Source: Atlanticothrix silvestris CENA357 (GTDB lineage: Bacteria > Cyanobacteriota > Cyanobacteriia > Cyanobacteriales > Nostocaceae). From it: a stretch of DNA of 64,000 bases. Below the pieces are notes generated by a model. It ran no database searches. It was given only the letters and a program-made list of their open reading frames with translations, and was not told the DNA's origin. Within the stretch, counting starts at the first letter, position 1. The number at the start of each line of letters is the position of its first letter. Below are positions 8,933 to 20,393 of the stretch, in pieces. A program made the position numbers and the translations under genes. The DNA lies in assembly GCF_016056295.1 (NCBI RefSeq), contig NZ_JAECZB010000023.1, forward strand, positions 1 to 64,000, read 5' to 3'.

Positions 8933-10147
8933 TTATGCAGGTAAGCGTTTATTGTTCCATAAAAAGTTTTCAAATTCTGCTGCTGGGAGTGGACGACTAA
9001 ATAGAAAACCTTGCATAGCATCACAGTTTTTTTGGCGTAAAAAAGATAGTTCTGCTTCTGTTTCTACCCCTTCAGCAACTACCTGCATATTAAGATTATG
9101 AGCCATTTCAATTAATGCTTTTGTAATTGCAGATTTTTGGGGATCTTGGGCAACATTATGGATAAAATAGCGGTCGATCTTGAGGGTATTAACTGGTAAA
9201 TTCTTGAGATAAATTAAAGAAGAATAGCCTGTGCCAAAGTCATCAATGGCAATTCTGACACCTAGAGATTGCAATTTATTCATAGTAGCGATCGCGCTAT
9301 TCACATCTTGCATAATCATGCTTTCAGTGAGTTCTACTTCTAGATATTGCGGTTCTAAGTTGTTATTTTTTAAAAATCCAACTATTTTCTGAATACAATC
9401 TGGTTCATTAAATTCAATTACTGATAAATTTACAGCTAGAGTCAAGGAAGAAACTCCTGCATTCTGCCAAATTCTAATTTGCTTACAAACACTTTGAACT
9501 ACCCATTGATCAATAGGCACGATTAAACCTGTAGACTCTGCTAACGGAATAAATTCTGCTGGATAAACTAAACCTAATTCAGGGCTTTGCCAACGCAATA
9601 AACTTTCAGCAGCTATTATTTCTCCAGAGCTAATGTTGACTATAGGTTGATAATAAATCTCGAACTCTTCTGTAAAACTCTGATTTTTAACAACTCGATG
9701 TAGACTAATTTCTACTAATTGCCTTTTGGGAGATAAGGTCTTAACTGTAGTCTGATTTGATAAATACTTTTTTAAAGTAGCTTGCCTTTCTAGACGGTTC
9801 ATAATTGCACTTAGTAACTCTGCCCGTGTAAAGGGCTTAGTCAGATAGTCATCTGCTCCCATATCCATGCCTTGGCGAAAATCAGCTTTGGCAGATTTTG
9901 CAGTCAAAAAAATAAAAGGAATAGTTGCTGTTAATGGATCTTGACGTAATGATGTTAACACTCCATAACCGTCAATTTCGGGCATCATCATATCGCACAA
10001 AATTAAATCAGGAATTTCGGAGACGGCTAAATTAATCCCTGTTTTGCCATTGGCAGCTGCAATAGTCTCAAAATTTTCAGCTTCCAACAAATCTAAAAGG
10101 TTTTCACGTACTGATTCCTCATCTTCAATAACTAAAATCTTGATCAT
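8933..10147 (-). CDS. Response regulator with EAL (c-di-GMP phosphodiesterase) output
   Basis: 404 residues: receiver domain ~1-125 with phospho-acceptor Asp52 (LILCDMMMPE) and the conserved FLTAK and DDYLTKPF loops, then an EAL domain from ~150 to 395. The signature glutamate motif reads ESL rather than EAL. The other metal and catalytic positions are present: the VNLS Asn, ELTES, the DDFGTGYSSL acidic pair, LKIDR and AEGVE. Activity is therefore plausible. It would hydrolyse c-di-GMP to pGpG in the cytosol. The start codon lies 10 nt after the stop of the upstream multi-PAS kinase, so the two form a two-component operon. Confidence 0.92.
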   Translation of the reverse strand: MIKILVIEDEESVRENLLDLLEAENFETIAAANGKTGINLAVSEIPDLILCDMMMPEIDGYGVLTSLRQDPLTATIPFIFLTAKSAKADFRQGMDMGADDYLTKPFTRAELLSAIMNRLERQATLKKYLSNQTTVKTLSPKRQLVEISLHRVVKNQSFTEEFEIYYQPIVNISSGEIIAAESLLRWQSPELGLVYPAEFIPLAESTGLIVPIDQWVVQSVCKQIRIWQNAGVSSLTLAVNLSVIEFNEPDCIQKIVGFLKNNNLEPQYLEVELTESMIMQDVNSAIATMNKLQSLGVRIAIDDFGTGYSSLIYLKNLPVNTLKIDRYFIHNVAQDPQKSAITKALIEMAHNLNMQVVAEGVETEAELSFLRQKNCDAMQGFLFSRPLPAAEFENFLWNNKRLPA

Positions 10148-10157
10148 ATTATTTACC

Positions 10158-13100
10158 TCAGTTTATATATTGATTATTTAATGGCAAAGTGACAGTAAAT
10201 AACGTACTAACTCCCAGTGTACTTGTCACAAATATTGTACCTTGGTGTATATCCACACACCGTTTAACAATTGCCAATCCTAATCCAGTTCCTAAGATAT
10301 TGCCAACATTATGAGCGCGATAAAATGATTCAAACAAGCGTGGCAAGTCTTCTGGTGGAATGCCAATTCCCCAATCTTGAATTTCAAATATAGCTTGTCC
10401 ATTCTGACAAGTGAGAGTAAATTCGACAGCACTATTAGCTGGGGAATATTTAATTGCATTCGAAAGTAAATTGCCCAAAATATGCTCTAACAATTTATCA
10501 TCCATGCAGCATGACACAGATTCATCTTGACTGATAAACTTAGTAACTCGCTGATTGTTAAGATTCAACTGCGTTTCTGCAACTAAATGACGACAGTAGG
10601 CAACTAAATCAAGAGATTTGGGTCTGAATTCTAGTCTTCCCGCTTCCACTTTGCCAATGATTAACACATCATTCAACATATCCGTCATCCGCTTGACAGC
10701 AGTTTGAATACGGTGCAAATGAGTAAGTTGTTTTTCCTCCGTCCATTTTTGACGGTAGTGTTCTAGTAACTCCGAGGAAGAAAGGATAGTACTTAAAGGC
10801 GTGCGGAATTCGTGAGAAGTCATAGAGACAAAACGAGATTTGAGTTCGCCGAGTTCTTTTTCTTTTTCTAGAGCTACTCTCAATTCTTGTTCTAATTGTT
10901 TGCGATCTGTGATTTCTGCCAAGTAACCAACCAATTCTAGTGGATTACCAGTGTCATCCCGTAGTAGCTTGCCTTTGTCATATAACCAACGATAACTCCC
11001 GTCTTTATGTAAAAAACGGTATTCTAACTTGTACTGTCCCTGGTCTAATACTTTGGAAAGCCCAGCAAACACATGTGGCAAATCTTCTGGATGGATATTA
11101 CTAGTCCAAAAACTGGAATCTTCTATCATTTCCCTTGCTTCATAGCCCAATACAGTACTGACATTTTCGCTAACAAAGGTACCACCGTAATCTCCAAAGG
11201 GTTTGCTGGTATAGATCACAGCTGGACTAGAGTCAAGTAAATATTGCAGCCGTTGTTGGCTGACAAGTAGTGCTATTTCTGCCTGCTTACGCTCAGTAAT
11301 ATCTGTTTGAATGCCGATATAGTGGGTGAGGATGCCAGCAGCATCATAAACAGGAGAAATGTTTAGCTCGATCCACAAGATGCTGCCATCTTTACGGTAG
11401 TTGTAGAGAACCGCAGTGCAGTCTTTTCCCTCTTGCATAGCAGCACTGAGTTTTTGTAACCCTAATTGATTAACATCAGTATTTTGGAATAAATGAAAGT
11501 TTTGTCCAATAACTTCTGCCGCTGAGTAACCAGTCATGTACTCATAAGCAGGGTTAACGTAGATAATTGGCCCGTTGGGGATGCTGGCATCAGCAATAAT
11601 AATGCCATTACTACTGGCGGCGATCGCGCGATCGCGTAGTCTTAAACCTTTTTCTGCTTGCCGACGCTGTGTAACATCAGTATGGGTAGCTACTGTGCCC
11701 AAAATTTTCCCACTAGTATCTTTAATTGCATCAGCACGTAAGTAAATTTGGACAATGCGACCACTGCGCGATCGCATTGTTACTTCACCCCGCCACGGTT
11801 CGCCCCTGTAAATAGTGCTAAGTACTTGTTGTAACTCTGCTGGCTGCTGGAAAATAGTTAATGCCCCACCAGCAGCTTGAAATTCTTCTAAGGTGTACTC
11901 ATAAAGTTCGGTAAACCCTGAATTGACATAAATAGGCTTGCCCGTAACATCAGCCATGCAAATAGCATCACTTGTGCTTTCTATCGCTTGGCAAAACCGT
12001 AATAACGACTCTTCTGCTACTTTGCGGTCAGTAATATCTGTAGAAATACCGCAAACTGCATAGGGGATACCATCAGCATCTTTTAAAGGAGACTTTACAG
12101 ATAGGTAGGTGTGTAGCCCATCCTCTTGAGGGACAACTTCTTCGGCTTTTATGGGTATACCACCTGCAATTACTTGATAATTATTAGCAGCAAATTCATC
12201 GGCAATATCAGGGGGCCAAATATCGTAAATACTTTTGCCTGCAATTTGGTCTTGAGTAGTTCTAAACAGCTGTTCAAATTTATGATTGACCAGTAAAAAT
12301 TGATTTTCAGTATCTACTACATAAATCACCGCAGAGGAATTATCTAAAATTGCTTGGAGCCGCTGTTGGGTCTCTTGCAATGCACTTTCGGCCTGCTTAC
12401 GAGCAGTGATATCCCGATCCGTGCCACGATACCCACGGAATTTACCTTCAAGATCAAAAACTGGAATTCCAGTAGTTTCAAGAACAACTAAATGACCGTC
12501 TTGATGAATGTTAATGTTCTCCAGGCATTTAAGCGGCTCTCGTGCAGCAGCAATTGGCGCAAAAACTTTGAACACACGCTCGGCTTCTTCAGGTGGCATC
12601 AATTCAAAAGGGGTCTTTCCTAGTACTGCTTCTGGTTCATAACCCAAGATGTCACGAACTTTAGGACTGACGTAGGTATAAACGGCATTTTCATCAACTT
12701 CCCATACCCAATCGCTCCTAGCTTCGGCTAAATTGCGGAACCATTCTTCACTTTCCCGTAATGCAACTTCTGCTGATACATGATCGTGAATATCTGTATT
12801 TGTCCCAAACCAATTGATAATTTTGCCAATTTGATCGTGTAAAGGTAGAGCGCGTGCTAAATGCCACCGATAAGTTTGGTCGCTGGCTTTGAACCAACGA
12901 CATTCCATTTCAAAAGGTTCACCTGTAGCTAAAGATTTTTGCCAATCAACCATATACTTTGGCAGATCCTCTGGATGTAACCATTGTTGCCACTCCCAGC
13001 CTAGGATTTGCTCCCAGTTGCAGTCGAAGTAATCAATAGTGCGTTGGTTAATATACTCAATGCCACCGCTTACTTGAGCAATCCATACTTGTTGGGGGAT

Positions 13101-14651
13101 GGATTCAGCCAAAAAGCGAAAGCGTTCTTCGCTTTTTTCTAAAGCCTTTTGTGTTTTTTGGCGCTCGGTAATCTCTTCAAAGGAGGCCAAAATGCCTACT
13201 ACATTACCTCTGGTATCATGGAGGGGAACTTTATTAGTTTCTAACCAGACTTGTTGACCATTTGCTCGTTGTAGAGGTTCAATTATTTGATACTCAGGTT
13301 TATTCGTCTGCATGACCCTGGCATCAAATTCGCGGTATAAGTCTGCTTCCTCGTGGTTAACAAGCAAATCGTAGTCTGTTTTGCCGATAATATCTTCTGG
13401 GCTTTCAACACCAGCTATTCTGGCAAAATTGCGGTTACAACCTAAGAAAACAAAATTTCTATCTTTCCAGAAAATAAACTGGGGAATATTATCTATAACT
13501 AACTGCAACATTTCTTGGGATTGCCGCAGTTGTTCTTCTACTATTTGCCGTTCAGAAATTTCCAACAATAACTGCTCATTTACTTGTTGTAAAGTAATTG
13601 TGCGTTCATTCACTGGCTTTTCTAGCTCTAGGTTCGCCTTCTGTAGGGCTGTTTTTGCCTGCTTGAAGTCAGTGATATCATGTCCTTCAGCAATTAAGAG
13701 TAAGACTTTGCCTGTTTCATCTGTGAGGGGCTTCAAGGAAAAGTCGATAGTTGCTACTGCTTGGTCTACACTCAACACGTCAACTTCATAGCGGATAAAT
13801 TCGCCTTGAGATGCGATCACTATTGCTTGTTTTAGTTGGGTTTGCGCTTCTGGAGAAATCTTCCACCAATGGGTTTCCCAAAATGCATATCCAACAACAT
13901 TTTCTGGTTCTAATCCCCCAAAATCAAGGGCAGTCTGGTTAGCTTCTACTAATATTCCCTCTAATGTGAGCAACCAAGTAAATTGAAATGTGCCATTGAA
14001 GATAGCACGAAATTTTCTTTCGCTGGACTCCGATGCTAAAACGACCTGCTGATCTTGGATATTAATATCTGTACAGAAGTCAATATTATTGCTTGTAGAC
14101 CTAGGCAAATCTGTATTCAGTAGCTGCTGAAGATACAATCCACCAACATCTTTAAGACCAGATTCTACCGAGAAGCAGTGACGGGAATTAAAAGCCAAAT
14201 ATTTTTGGATGTCTTGCGGATGAATATCTGCTGCCCAAAGGTTAGTTTGTAGCACTAATTCTCGGCAAATACTTTGAGGTGTAACCGTCCCAACAAGTTG
14301 ACCTTGCTCACCTACAATTGGCAGAAAAACCAGTTTATTTTGGCTTAAAAGTAACAGTGCTGTTGCCAGATTCTGAAATTCTGACAACTTCAGGGTCATA
14401 GATGAGGTATGCATAACTTCGGAAACTTTGGTGGTTTGAAAGTCAACCCCTGAAGCTAAAAGATTTACTATATCTTGCTCTGTCAACCACCCCACCATCT
14501 GTGAAACTGTCACTACCAAAATCCGGGCACTACGTTTTGCCATCAATGATATTGCTTCTAACACTGATGTTTCTGGTGCAACCATCAGTGGCGAAAAGTC
14601 AATAATTGACTTCAAGCATCGTAGCCAGAGAAACTGAGGTAAGGCTTGCAT
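10158..14651 (-). CDS. Multi-PAS sensor histidine kinase with N-terminal CBS pair
   Basis: 1497 residues. A CBS pair occupies ~18-140 ([18 protein letters not shown]..). Eight PAS/PAC units follow, counted by their closing motifs such as [36 protein letters not shown] and [10 protein letters not shown] HisKA domain has the H-box [10 protein letters not shown] near residue 1276, and a HATPase_c domain shows the N box ([10 protein letters not shown]), DWGIGIP and GTGLGLAI. There are no membrane helices, so it is a soluble kinase. CBS pairs commonly bind adenylates, which suggests an energy-state input beside PAS-sensed redox or ligand cues. The partner is the REC-EAL protein directly downstream, so the output is probably c-di-GMP turnover. 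The signal is unknown. Confidence 0.92.
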   Translation of the reverse strand: MQALPQFLWLRCLKSIIDFSPLMVAPETSVLEAISLMAKRSARILVVTVSQMVGWLTEQDIVNLLASGVDFQTTKVSEVMHTSSMTLKLSEFQNLATALLLLSQNKLVFLPIVGEQGQLVGTVTPQSICRELVLQTNLWAADIHPQDIQKYLAFNSRHCFSVESGLKDVGGLYLQQLLNTDLPRSTSNNIDFCTDINIQDQQVVLASESSERKFRAIFNGTFQFTWLLTLEGILVEANQTALDFGGLEPENVVGYAFWETHWWKISPEAQTQLKQAIVIASQGEFIRYEVDVLSVDQAVATIDFSLKPLTDETGKVLLLIAEGHDITDFKQAKTALQKANLELEKPVNERTITLQQVNEQLLLEISERQIVEEQLRQSQEMLQLVIDNIPQFIFWKDRNFVFLGCNRNFARIAGVESPEDIIGKTDYDLLVNHEEADLYREFDARVMQTNKPEYQIIEPLQRANGQQVWLETNKVPLHDTRGNVVGILASFEEITERQKTQKALEKSEERFRFLAESIPQQVWIAQVSGGIEYINQRTIDYFDCNWEQILGWEWQQWLHPEDLPKYMVDWQKSLATGEPFEMECRWFKASDQTYRWHLARALPLHDQIGKIINWFGTNTDIHDHVSAEVALRESEEWFRNLAEARSDWVWEVDENAVYTYVSPKVRDILGYEPEAVLGKTPFELMPPEEAERVFKVFAPIAAAREPLKCLENINIHQDGHLVVLETTGIPVFDLEGKFRGYRGTDRDITARKQAESALQETQQRLQAILDNSSAVIYVVDTENQFLLVNHKFEQLFRTTQDQIAGKSIYDIWPPDIADEFAANNYQVIAGGIPIKAEEVVPQEDGLHTYLSVKSPLKDADGIPYAVCGISTDITDRKVAEESLLRFCQAIESTSDAICMADVTGKPIYVNSGFTELYEYTLEEFQAAGGALTIFQQPAELQQVLSTIYRGEPWRGEVTMRSRSGRIVQIYLRADAIKDTSGKILGTVATHTDVTQRRQAEKGLRLRDRAIAASSNGIIIADASIPNGPIIYVNPAYEYMTGYSAAEVIGQNFHLFQNTDVNQLGLQKLSAAMQEGKDCTAVLYNYRKDGSILWIELNISPVYDAAGILTHYIGIQTDITERKQAEIALLVSQQRLQYLLDSSPAVIYTSKPFGDYGGTFVSENVSTVLGYEAREMIEDSSFWTSNIHPEDLPHVFAGLSKVLDQGQYKLEYRFLHKDGSYRWLYDKGKLLRDDTGNPLELVGYLAEITDRKQLEQELRVALEKEKELGELKSRFVSMTSHEFRTPLSTILSSSELLEHYRQKWTEEKQLTHLHRIQTAVKRMTDMLNDVLIIGKVEAGRLEFRPKSLDLVAYCRHLVAETQLNLNNQRVTKFISQDESVSCCMDDKLLEHILGNLLSNAIKYSPANSAVEFTLTCQNGQAIFEIQDWGIGIPPEDLPRLFESFYRAHNVGNILGTGLGLAIVKRCVDIHQGTIFVTSTLGVSTLFTVTLPLNNQYIN

Positions 14652-14842
14652 AGACGATTACAATACCTCTTATCAAACAATCGTTGTTTAAAGCAGATTA
14701 TTTAAGTATCTTCTAATATTTTGATTACAAATAAATACTGTAAACTTTGTGTTAAGAATTACAAAGGTTAAATTAGGTAAACTTGAGCAAAGTATGAGGC
14801 AAAGCTACAGAACAATAGATGTTTGCAGCCCTTCTCTTGTGT

Positions 14843-17562
14843 TCAAGGTCGCAATTGCGATCGCCGTTCGCCATAACGCAACAGCCTCTCTATTGTCGCC
14901 AGACGATTTTCCCAGACTTTGAATTGATAGGGATTATCTATAATCTGTTGGCGCATCCATACCCGGAATTGAAATTGGAACCGGGTCAAAGTAGCTCGTG
15001 AAGCTAATAAATTACTAGCAGAAGGCGATGCTGCAAGCTGATCTAAAGCTTTTTGTACTACTTTTGCCTGGTTATGGAAATCTGAAATTGTAGTAGTAGA
15101 CATTTGCAGTTGATTATTTTGCAAAACCAACTGCCATTCCCTTTGCAGAGCAGCATAACGGACAGCAGCAGTTTTAAAAGGCTGACGCTGAGGAATAGGT
15201 TCACTAGTGGGGGATTGAACCGTTCCTTGGGTGCTACTAAAGATTTTTTGTAAATCGTTGTTGAAATTCTCTGCGGCAAAGAGTGCATAACCACTAACTG
15301 GTAAGTCTCTCACCAATTGGAGTTGGTCGAACGCTCCTATGTTTGGCAAGGAAAGCAAGCGAATACCTGGTACTAGCAAGGTAGAACCTAATTGGGTGGA
15401 AGCTATCCAGGGCTGTGCTAGTCGTTGAAAGCGAGGAGTATCTTGAGCATAAGTCATGGGAACAATTAAATCTATATCTCCCCGCCGAGCCCAAACTTCC
15501 CAGTGTTGTTGGATCTTTTGAATGCGTTCTATTTCTGGTAATGGAATAATGGAAATACAGCAACTGACAAAATTAATTGCCCAGATGCAGAGCAGCTTTT
15601 TGTTGGACATCGCTTCTGTCGTAACTGTTGCGACACCTGGGTGACAAAACTATCAATTTGATGGGTACGAAATTCTGTCCACTTTTGCCACAAATCTTTT
15701 TGGCTAGGAGAAATATTCACTGGATCTACACCAGTCAGTTGCTGAAACTGCGTTCTTGCAGCTTTGCCATAACCGTAAGTTCGATTGGCATTTGGGTCTT
15801 GGAAGGGATAACGAATATAGTCTAGCTGGAGACCATCTACATCATACTGGGTGACAATTTCTTCATACAATCTCAGTAAATATTGCCGTACTTCGGGATT
15901 AGCTGGATCAAAAAATGGCTTGGTCTGACCAAGGGGAATTGAATTACCGAGTTGATCGTAATTTGCCCAATCGGGATGAGCTGCAAGTACTGGGCCTGGG
16001 TAACTAGGATTAACTTTGAGAATTTCATTATGACCCTGGTTGCCAGCAGCAAAAGCCCAAACCCAAGCATGTAATTCCATCTTTCGTTCATGTGCTAATT
16101 CCACCGCCACTGCCAAGGGATCCCACCCACGAATTAATGGATTTTGTTGGGGTGCAACTTTGCTGGGATAAATGGTATACCCAGCGTTGACAGTTTCAAA
16201 AAAGACAGTATTAATTCCTGATTGTGCCAGTCGATCAAAAATTTGGGCTAGTCCTTGTTTGCTACCAGCACGGACAATTGTGCCCCGATCTAACCATACT
16301 GCCCGAATTTCTGCCTGAGCTAATCTTTGATTCACAGGAAACTGCTTCCACAAATTTGCCTTTGCTGCTAACCACTGCTGACGAGCCAAAGCATAATTTT
16401 TTTGGGCGATTAACTGGGGTAAGTTTTTGGCAACTATTCTTGCCTGTGCTATGACTTGCTCTTTGTTAAGAATTAGCGCTCCAGGTCTTGTTGAGGCTAA
16501 TTGAGTCTCTTCTTTATTGAGAGACTGGAAATTATCAACATTAGCAATGTCAGCCGATGCTGCTAAATGGGCGCTTTCCACCCGACCAATGAGATTTTCT
16601 AATTCTTGCTGGAGGGCGATCGCTTCATTATTGTCAATCGGCACATTGGAGTTGGGTACAACATCCAGGCGCACTGTTTGTTCAAGTTGGTCAATGGTTT
16701 CTGGAGAAGCACTTCGGCTCCTTTCGACTACGCTCAAGCCAAGACGCTCAGTGACCGGGGGAATGGGGGAAGCAGGGGAAGTGGGAGAGGCGGCTGCGAT
16801 TGAAGTGGAGCAGTTAGGGGAGCCGCCTTTTACTTTATTTTTGCTACTTGATGAAGTTGTTAAATGACGATTGAGAGCAGCTTTTAACCAAGCAACATCT
16901 AATTCTGCTGTTGAAGCGATATCTGTTCCCCAGCGCCAGCCTAAAAAGGTGGAATGCTCATTGGTCACTACTGCGGCGGCATTATCTTGAGCATTCCATA
17001 CAGCAGCAGTTTGACTGGTGGCATCATTGGGAATCACAGCGCCGCCATGTACTTTGCCAAAAAGTCCATTTTGGTTCATCCATGTCGGTATCTTGGTTTT
17101 TGAGGGTTTTATCTGTTGAGTGTTATTGAGGCCAAATCCCCAATAACTTCCCAAGAGCGATCGCAATAATTGCCGGACTCCTGGCGGGGATAAACTACCT
17201 ACAGGCCCACTGGCAACTAAATTTCCCCCATTGCTCATCCATTCTTCTAAGGCGATCGCTTGTGCTGGCGTGAATGTCTCTACATTCGGCAAAAACAAAA
17301 CTCGGCGATCGCCCCAATCTGCTACACTTCTTACGCTAGCTAGGTCAATTACACAATAATTTGCCCCAAGTGTTTGCAAACGTTTTGTGATTCCTGTCCA
17401 TTGCTGTGTATTTTCTTGACTCTGCACCACACTTAATATAGGTTCTTCTGCCGCTGCTGTTGCTGGCAAAATACTCAAGAAATTAAAGATTAAAAATTTA
17501 ATACTAAAAATGAAGAATCTGGTTTTTCTAATTTCTTTATGACATTTATCCTGATTCTTCAC
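14843..17562 (-). pseudogene. GHL10-family glycoside hydrolase gene split by an 8-bp tandem duplication
   Basis: The upstream frame (17562 to 15529) encodes a signal peptide, a ~200-residue N-terminal domain and the start of a GHL10/DUF187 (family 10-like glycosyl hydrolase) barrel: VWLDRGTIVRAG, FFETVNAGYTIYPS, DGLQLDYIRYPF. It ends just after ILSVAVFPL. The rest of the barrel (PLPEIERIQ.., DIDLIVPMTYAQ) continues in another frame, in the open frame 15610 to 14843. Between them TAATGGAA occurs twice in tandem (15539-15546, 15547-15554). Removing one copy restores VFPLPEIERIQ. The intact protein would be an exported hydrolase of uncertain substrate. An insert derived from intergenic repeats is also present (residues ~255-285). 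Sequencing error remains possible. Confidence 0.8.
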
Positions 17563-17657
17563 TACCCATTCCTCAGTTGATTATTTATTAGCTATTACTT
17601 CTTTCTTTATCATGCAATATCACAATAAATTACCTCCGAAAAACAACTGATATTTTA

Positions 17658-19001
17658 TTATGAAACGCCCACATTCTCAGCAATACAGGTATTGATTAAT
17701 TCTTCAACTCCTGCCACTGGAAAAATTTTTGTTTTTAATTGCCGAGATACTTCCTCTATATTAATGTCATCTAAAAATACTAATTCGCCCTGTTTCAGCA
17801 TGACTTTTGGTAGCAGAATTCCATCACCTAAATCTTGTCCTATTAAGTTTAAAAGTAAATCATGGCCTGTTAATAACCCTGTGACGCTAATATTTTGACC
17901 CCAATAATCACTACATAAAGCGCGCATATTTACTTCTAAACCTTCAACATTATTCAAGTATTTCAATATTGGTTGAAATGCTTTTTCTACTGCATTACCC
18001 ACTACCCAAGTTAATTTTTTCTGGGGATAAATTTTTTGTGGTAGTAATTCTGTAGCGGCATCTGCAAATTGCTTGAGAAACAATCGAATAGAACCAACAC
18101 CGTTATCAATTTGGGGATATTCTTCATATTCCGATTCGCTTGGTAATTCCTGACCTGCAATCAAAAACCATTCATCGGCTAACCAAGCAAAGCCAGAACC
18201 AAATTTTTGACGAAATTGCTGCGATAGCAACTGCACTTGGGCAATCACTTCTTTTGCTTTTTCTCTGGTTACGGGTGTGAGTTCATCTTCATGAGGACGA
18301 AATCGGGTCAAGCCTACTGGCACAACTGCCACTGATGCCACCGCAGGCACTTCACCAGTATAAAAGGACGCTAAATCTTTTAAGGTTTGTTCCAGATGTT
18401 CGCCATCATTTATACCAGGACAAACAACTACTTGGGCATGAATTTGTAGCCGCCTTTCTTGAAACCATTTGATTTGGCGTAATATTTCCCCTGCACGAGG
18501 ATTTTTTAGCAGTCTAATTCTGATTTCGGGTTCTGTGGCGTGAACAGACACAAACAATGGAGAAAGACGCATTTGTTCAATCCGCTGCCACTCTCTTTCT
18601 GGTAAATTAGTCAGAGTTAAATAAGAGCCATACAAAAAGCTCAGACGGTAATCATCATCTTTGAAATACAAGCTAGAACGCTTACCCGGTGGCTGTTGGT
18701 CAATAAAGCAAAATGGGCAGCGATTATTGCACTGAATTAAGCCATCAAATAAGGCAGTTGCAAATTCTAACCCTAAGTTTTCGTCGTAGTCTTTTTCAAT
18801 TTCAATATGATGAGTTTTGCCAGCAGCATCTAAAACTTCTAATTCAAGAACTTCATCAGCACATAAAAATTGATAATCAATTAAATCGCGGGGATGTGTG
18901 CCATTGATAGCAACGATCGCATCACCAGCCTCAAAGCCAATTTCTGCAGCTATTGAGTCTGGAAGCACTTTGGTAATTTGAGCAGGACGAATAGTAGACA
19001 T
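17658..19001 (-). CDS. TIGR03279 family radical SAM protein (PDZ-radical SAM-DUF512)
   Basis: 447 residues. An N-terminal PDZ-like segment (ITKVLPDSIAAEIGFEAGDAIVAINGT) leads into a radical SAM core with CNNRCPFCF (Cx3Cx2C cluster ligands). The second half matches DUF512 (GSGFAWLADEWFLIAG, VVGNAVEKAF, GQDLGDGILLP). The family is nearly universal in cyanobacteria and of unknown reaction. The ATG at 19001 directly precedes the PDZ segment. The upstream spacer is a heptamer repeat tract. Confidence 0.92.
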   Translation of the reverse strand: MSTIRPAQITKVLPDSIAAEIGFEAGDAIVAINGTHPRDLIDYQFLCADEVLELEVLDAAGKTHHIEIEKDYDENLGLEFATALFDGLIQCNNRCPFCFIDQQPPGKRSSLYFKDDDYRLSFLYGSYLTLTNLPEREWQRIEQMRLSPLFVSVHATEPEIRIRLLKNPRAGEILRQIKWFQERRLQIHAQVVVCPGINDGEHLEQTLKDLASFYTGEVPAVASVAVVPVGLTRFRPHEDELTPVTREKAKEVIAQVQLLSQQFRQKFGSGFAWLADEWFLIAGQELPSESEYEEYPQIDNGVGSIRLFLKQFADAATELLPQKIYPQKKLTWVVGNAVEKAFQPILKYLNNVEGLEVNMRALCSDYWGQNISVTGLLTGHDLLLNLIGQDLGDGILLPKVMLKQGELVFLDDINIEEVSRQLKTKIFPVAGVEELINTCIAENVGVS

Positions 19002-19010
19002 GAGTGAAAG

Positions 19011-19120
19011 GGTCTAGGGGCTAAGGACTAGGGACTAGGGGCTAAGGACTAGGGACTAGGGAGAAATAGGTAATTTTTCTTCATCCCCTATGCCCCAATG
19101 CCCCAATGCCCCATGCCCTA
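19011..19120. repeat. Short tandemly repeated repetitive (STRR) sequences
   Basis: Iterations of GGGACTA/GGGCTAA (19011-19062) and of CCCCAATG/CCCCATG (19084-19120) fill the gap between uppP and the TIGR03279 gene. Similar tracts lie at 22043-22072 and 28837-28966. Confidence 0.75.
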
Positions 19121-19126
19121 AGCTTA

Positions 19127-20089
19127 TTAACTATTTTTCAACAATCCTGCACTGATCGCACCCAAGATTAGGACACCAAATATCAGCCGATACCAAATGA
19201 ATACCCAAGTGCTTTGGGTTTTAAGAAAGCGTAGCAATCCAGCGATCGCTATATATGAGAAGATGGCGGCGGAAATCACTCCTACGATTAAAGGAACTAT
19301 TTCTGCACTACTGAAACCTTCTGTAACAAAATCTTTTAACTCCACTAACCCCGCTAGAGTAATGGCTGGAATACCCAACAAAAATGAGAACCTTGCTGCT
19401 GTTTCCCGTTGCAAACTCATAAATAGCCCCGATGTTAAAGTAGAACCGGAACGAGATACACCAGGTATTAATGATAAAGACTGAGCTAAACCCATCCATA
19501 GCCCATCTTTCATTGTCAGATGCTCAAAATCTCGTTGACGCTTGCCGAGTTTTTCTGCTAATCCCAATAACAACGACATTACTATAGAGGCAACAGCGAT
19601 CGCTCCAGTGCTTCTGATGGGTGAATTATCAAAATCTGGAATAAATACTTTAATTAAAAGTCCAAAAAAGACAATGGGTAGCGTACCCAGAATAATTCCT
19701 AAAAATAGGCGTAAGTCGTAGTCATTATAATCTTTCAGCGCGATCGCTCTTGTGGCTCCTTTAAGAATGCGCGTCAGATCTCCCCAAAAATACCACAGTA
19801 CGGCTGCTATACTACCGAGCTGAATAATCGCAGTAAAAGCTACACCCGGATCGCCCCAACCTAAAGCTACAGGCACAACTTTTAAATGTGCTGTGCTACT
19901 AATAGGCAGAAATTCAGTCATTCCCTGCACAAAGCCTAAAACAATAGCTTGCAAGACATTCATTGATTGCACCCCACTTACCACCGGGTTAGGTTGGGCG
20001 CTGAGAACTTTAATCGGAAATGCCGCCACACAGAAGATGGCAGACATCGCACTTAAAAGTACAAACCATTGACGTTTTAATAAAAACAT
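19127..20089 (-). CDS. uppP: Undecaprenyl-diphosphate phosphatase
   Basis: Integral membrane enzyme that recycles undecaprenyl pyrophosphate to the monophosphate carrier for peptidoglycan and polysaccharide export. The BacA/UppP signatures are clear: LGFVQGMTEFLPISSTAH near the N-terminus and LIPGVSRSGSTLTSGL later, containing the catalytic Glu/Ser/Arg set. Multiple hydrophobic helices follow. The open frame starts at a TTG at 20122, but ATG 20089 has AGG at a good distance. That gives 320 residues with an extra N-terminal helix before MNVLQAIVLGF. Confidence 0.95.
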   Translation of the reverse strand: MFLLKRQWFVLLSAMSAIFCVAAFPIKVLSAQPNPVVSGVQSMNVLQAIVLGFVQGMTEFLPISSTAHLKVVPVALGWGDPGVAFTAIIQLGSIAAVLWYFWGDLTRILKGATRAIALKDYNDYDLRLFLGIILGTLPIVFFGLLIKVFIPDFDNSPIRSTGAIAVASIVMSLLLGLAEKLGKRQRDFEHLTMKDGLWMGLAQSLSLIPGVSRSGSTLTSGLFMSLQRETAARFSFLLGIPAITLAGLVELKDFVTEGFSSAEIVPLIVGVISAAIFSYIAIAGLLRFLKTQSTWVFIWYRLIFGVLILGAISAGLLKNS

Positions 20090-20393
20090 TAGTTTACCTG
20101 CGATCGCTGTTATTACAACCAATTACACAAACAGCTACTTGGAGAGCCTTCCAGGAAAATAGCCCCAGAAAGCATTCAAAGGAGAAAGAAGTAATTTTTC
20201 TTCCTCCCCTCTGCGCCCCGTACCCTGCCCCAATTTCTCTTGCCCATGCTCCACAAACACATTAATAATGTCCCAAATTTACGTGCAACATACAATCTAG
20301 GCAAAATTTCGGTAATATAAAAATGCCCTAGGGGGGGATTCATGAGTGTGTTATCTTAAATAAAATAAAGTTTAGTAACAATTATTAAAAACT
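20090..20393. other. Spacer between divergent uppP and DUF3120 genes
   Basis: Contains an HIP1 octamer just upstream of uppP and a C-rich stretch (20208-20260). It must hold both promoters, but I recognise no specific elements. Confidence 0.35.

Noticed and set aside
19011-19120. Heptamer tracts as a possible CRISPR array
   Set aside because: Units are 7-8 bp and directly abutting, without spacers; they are STRR sequences.
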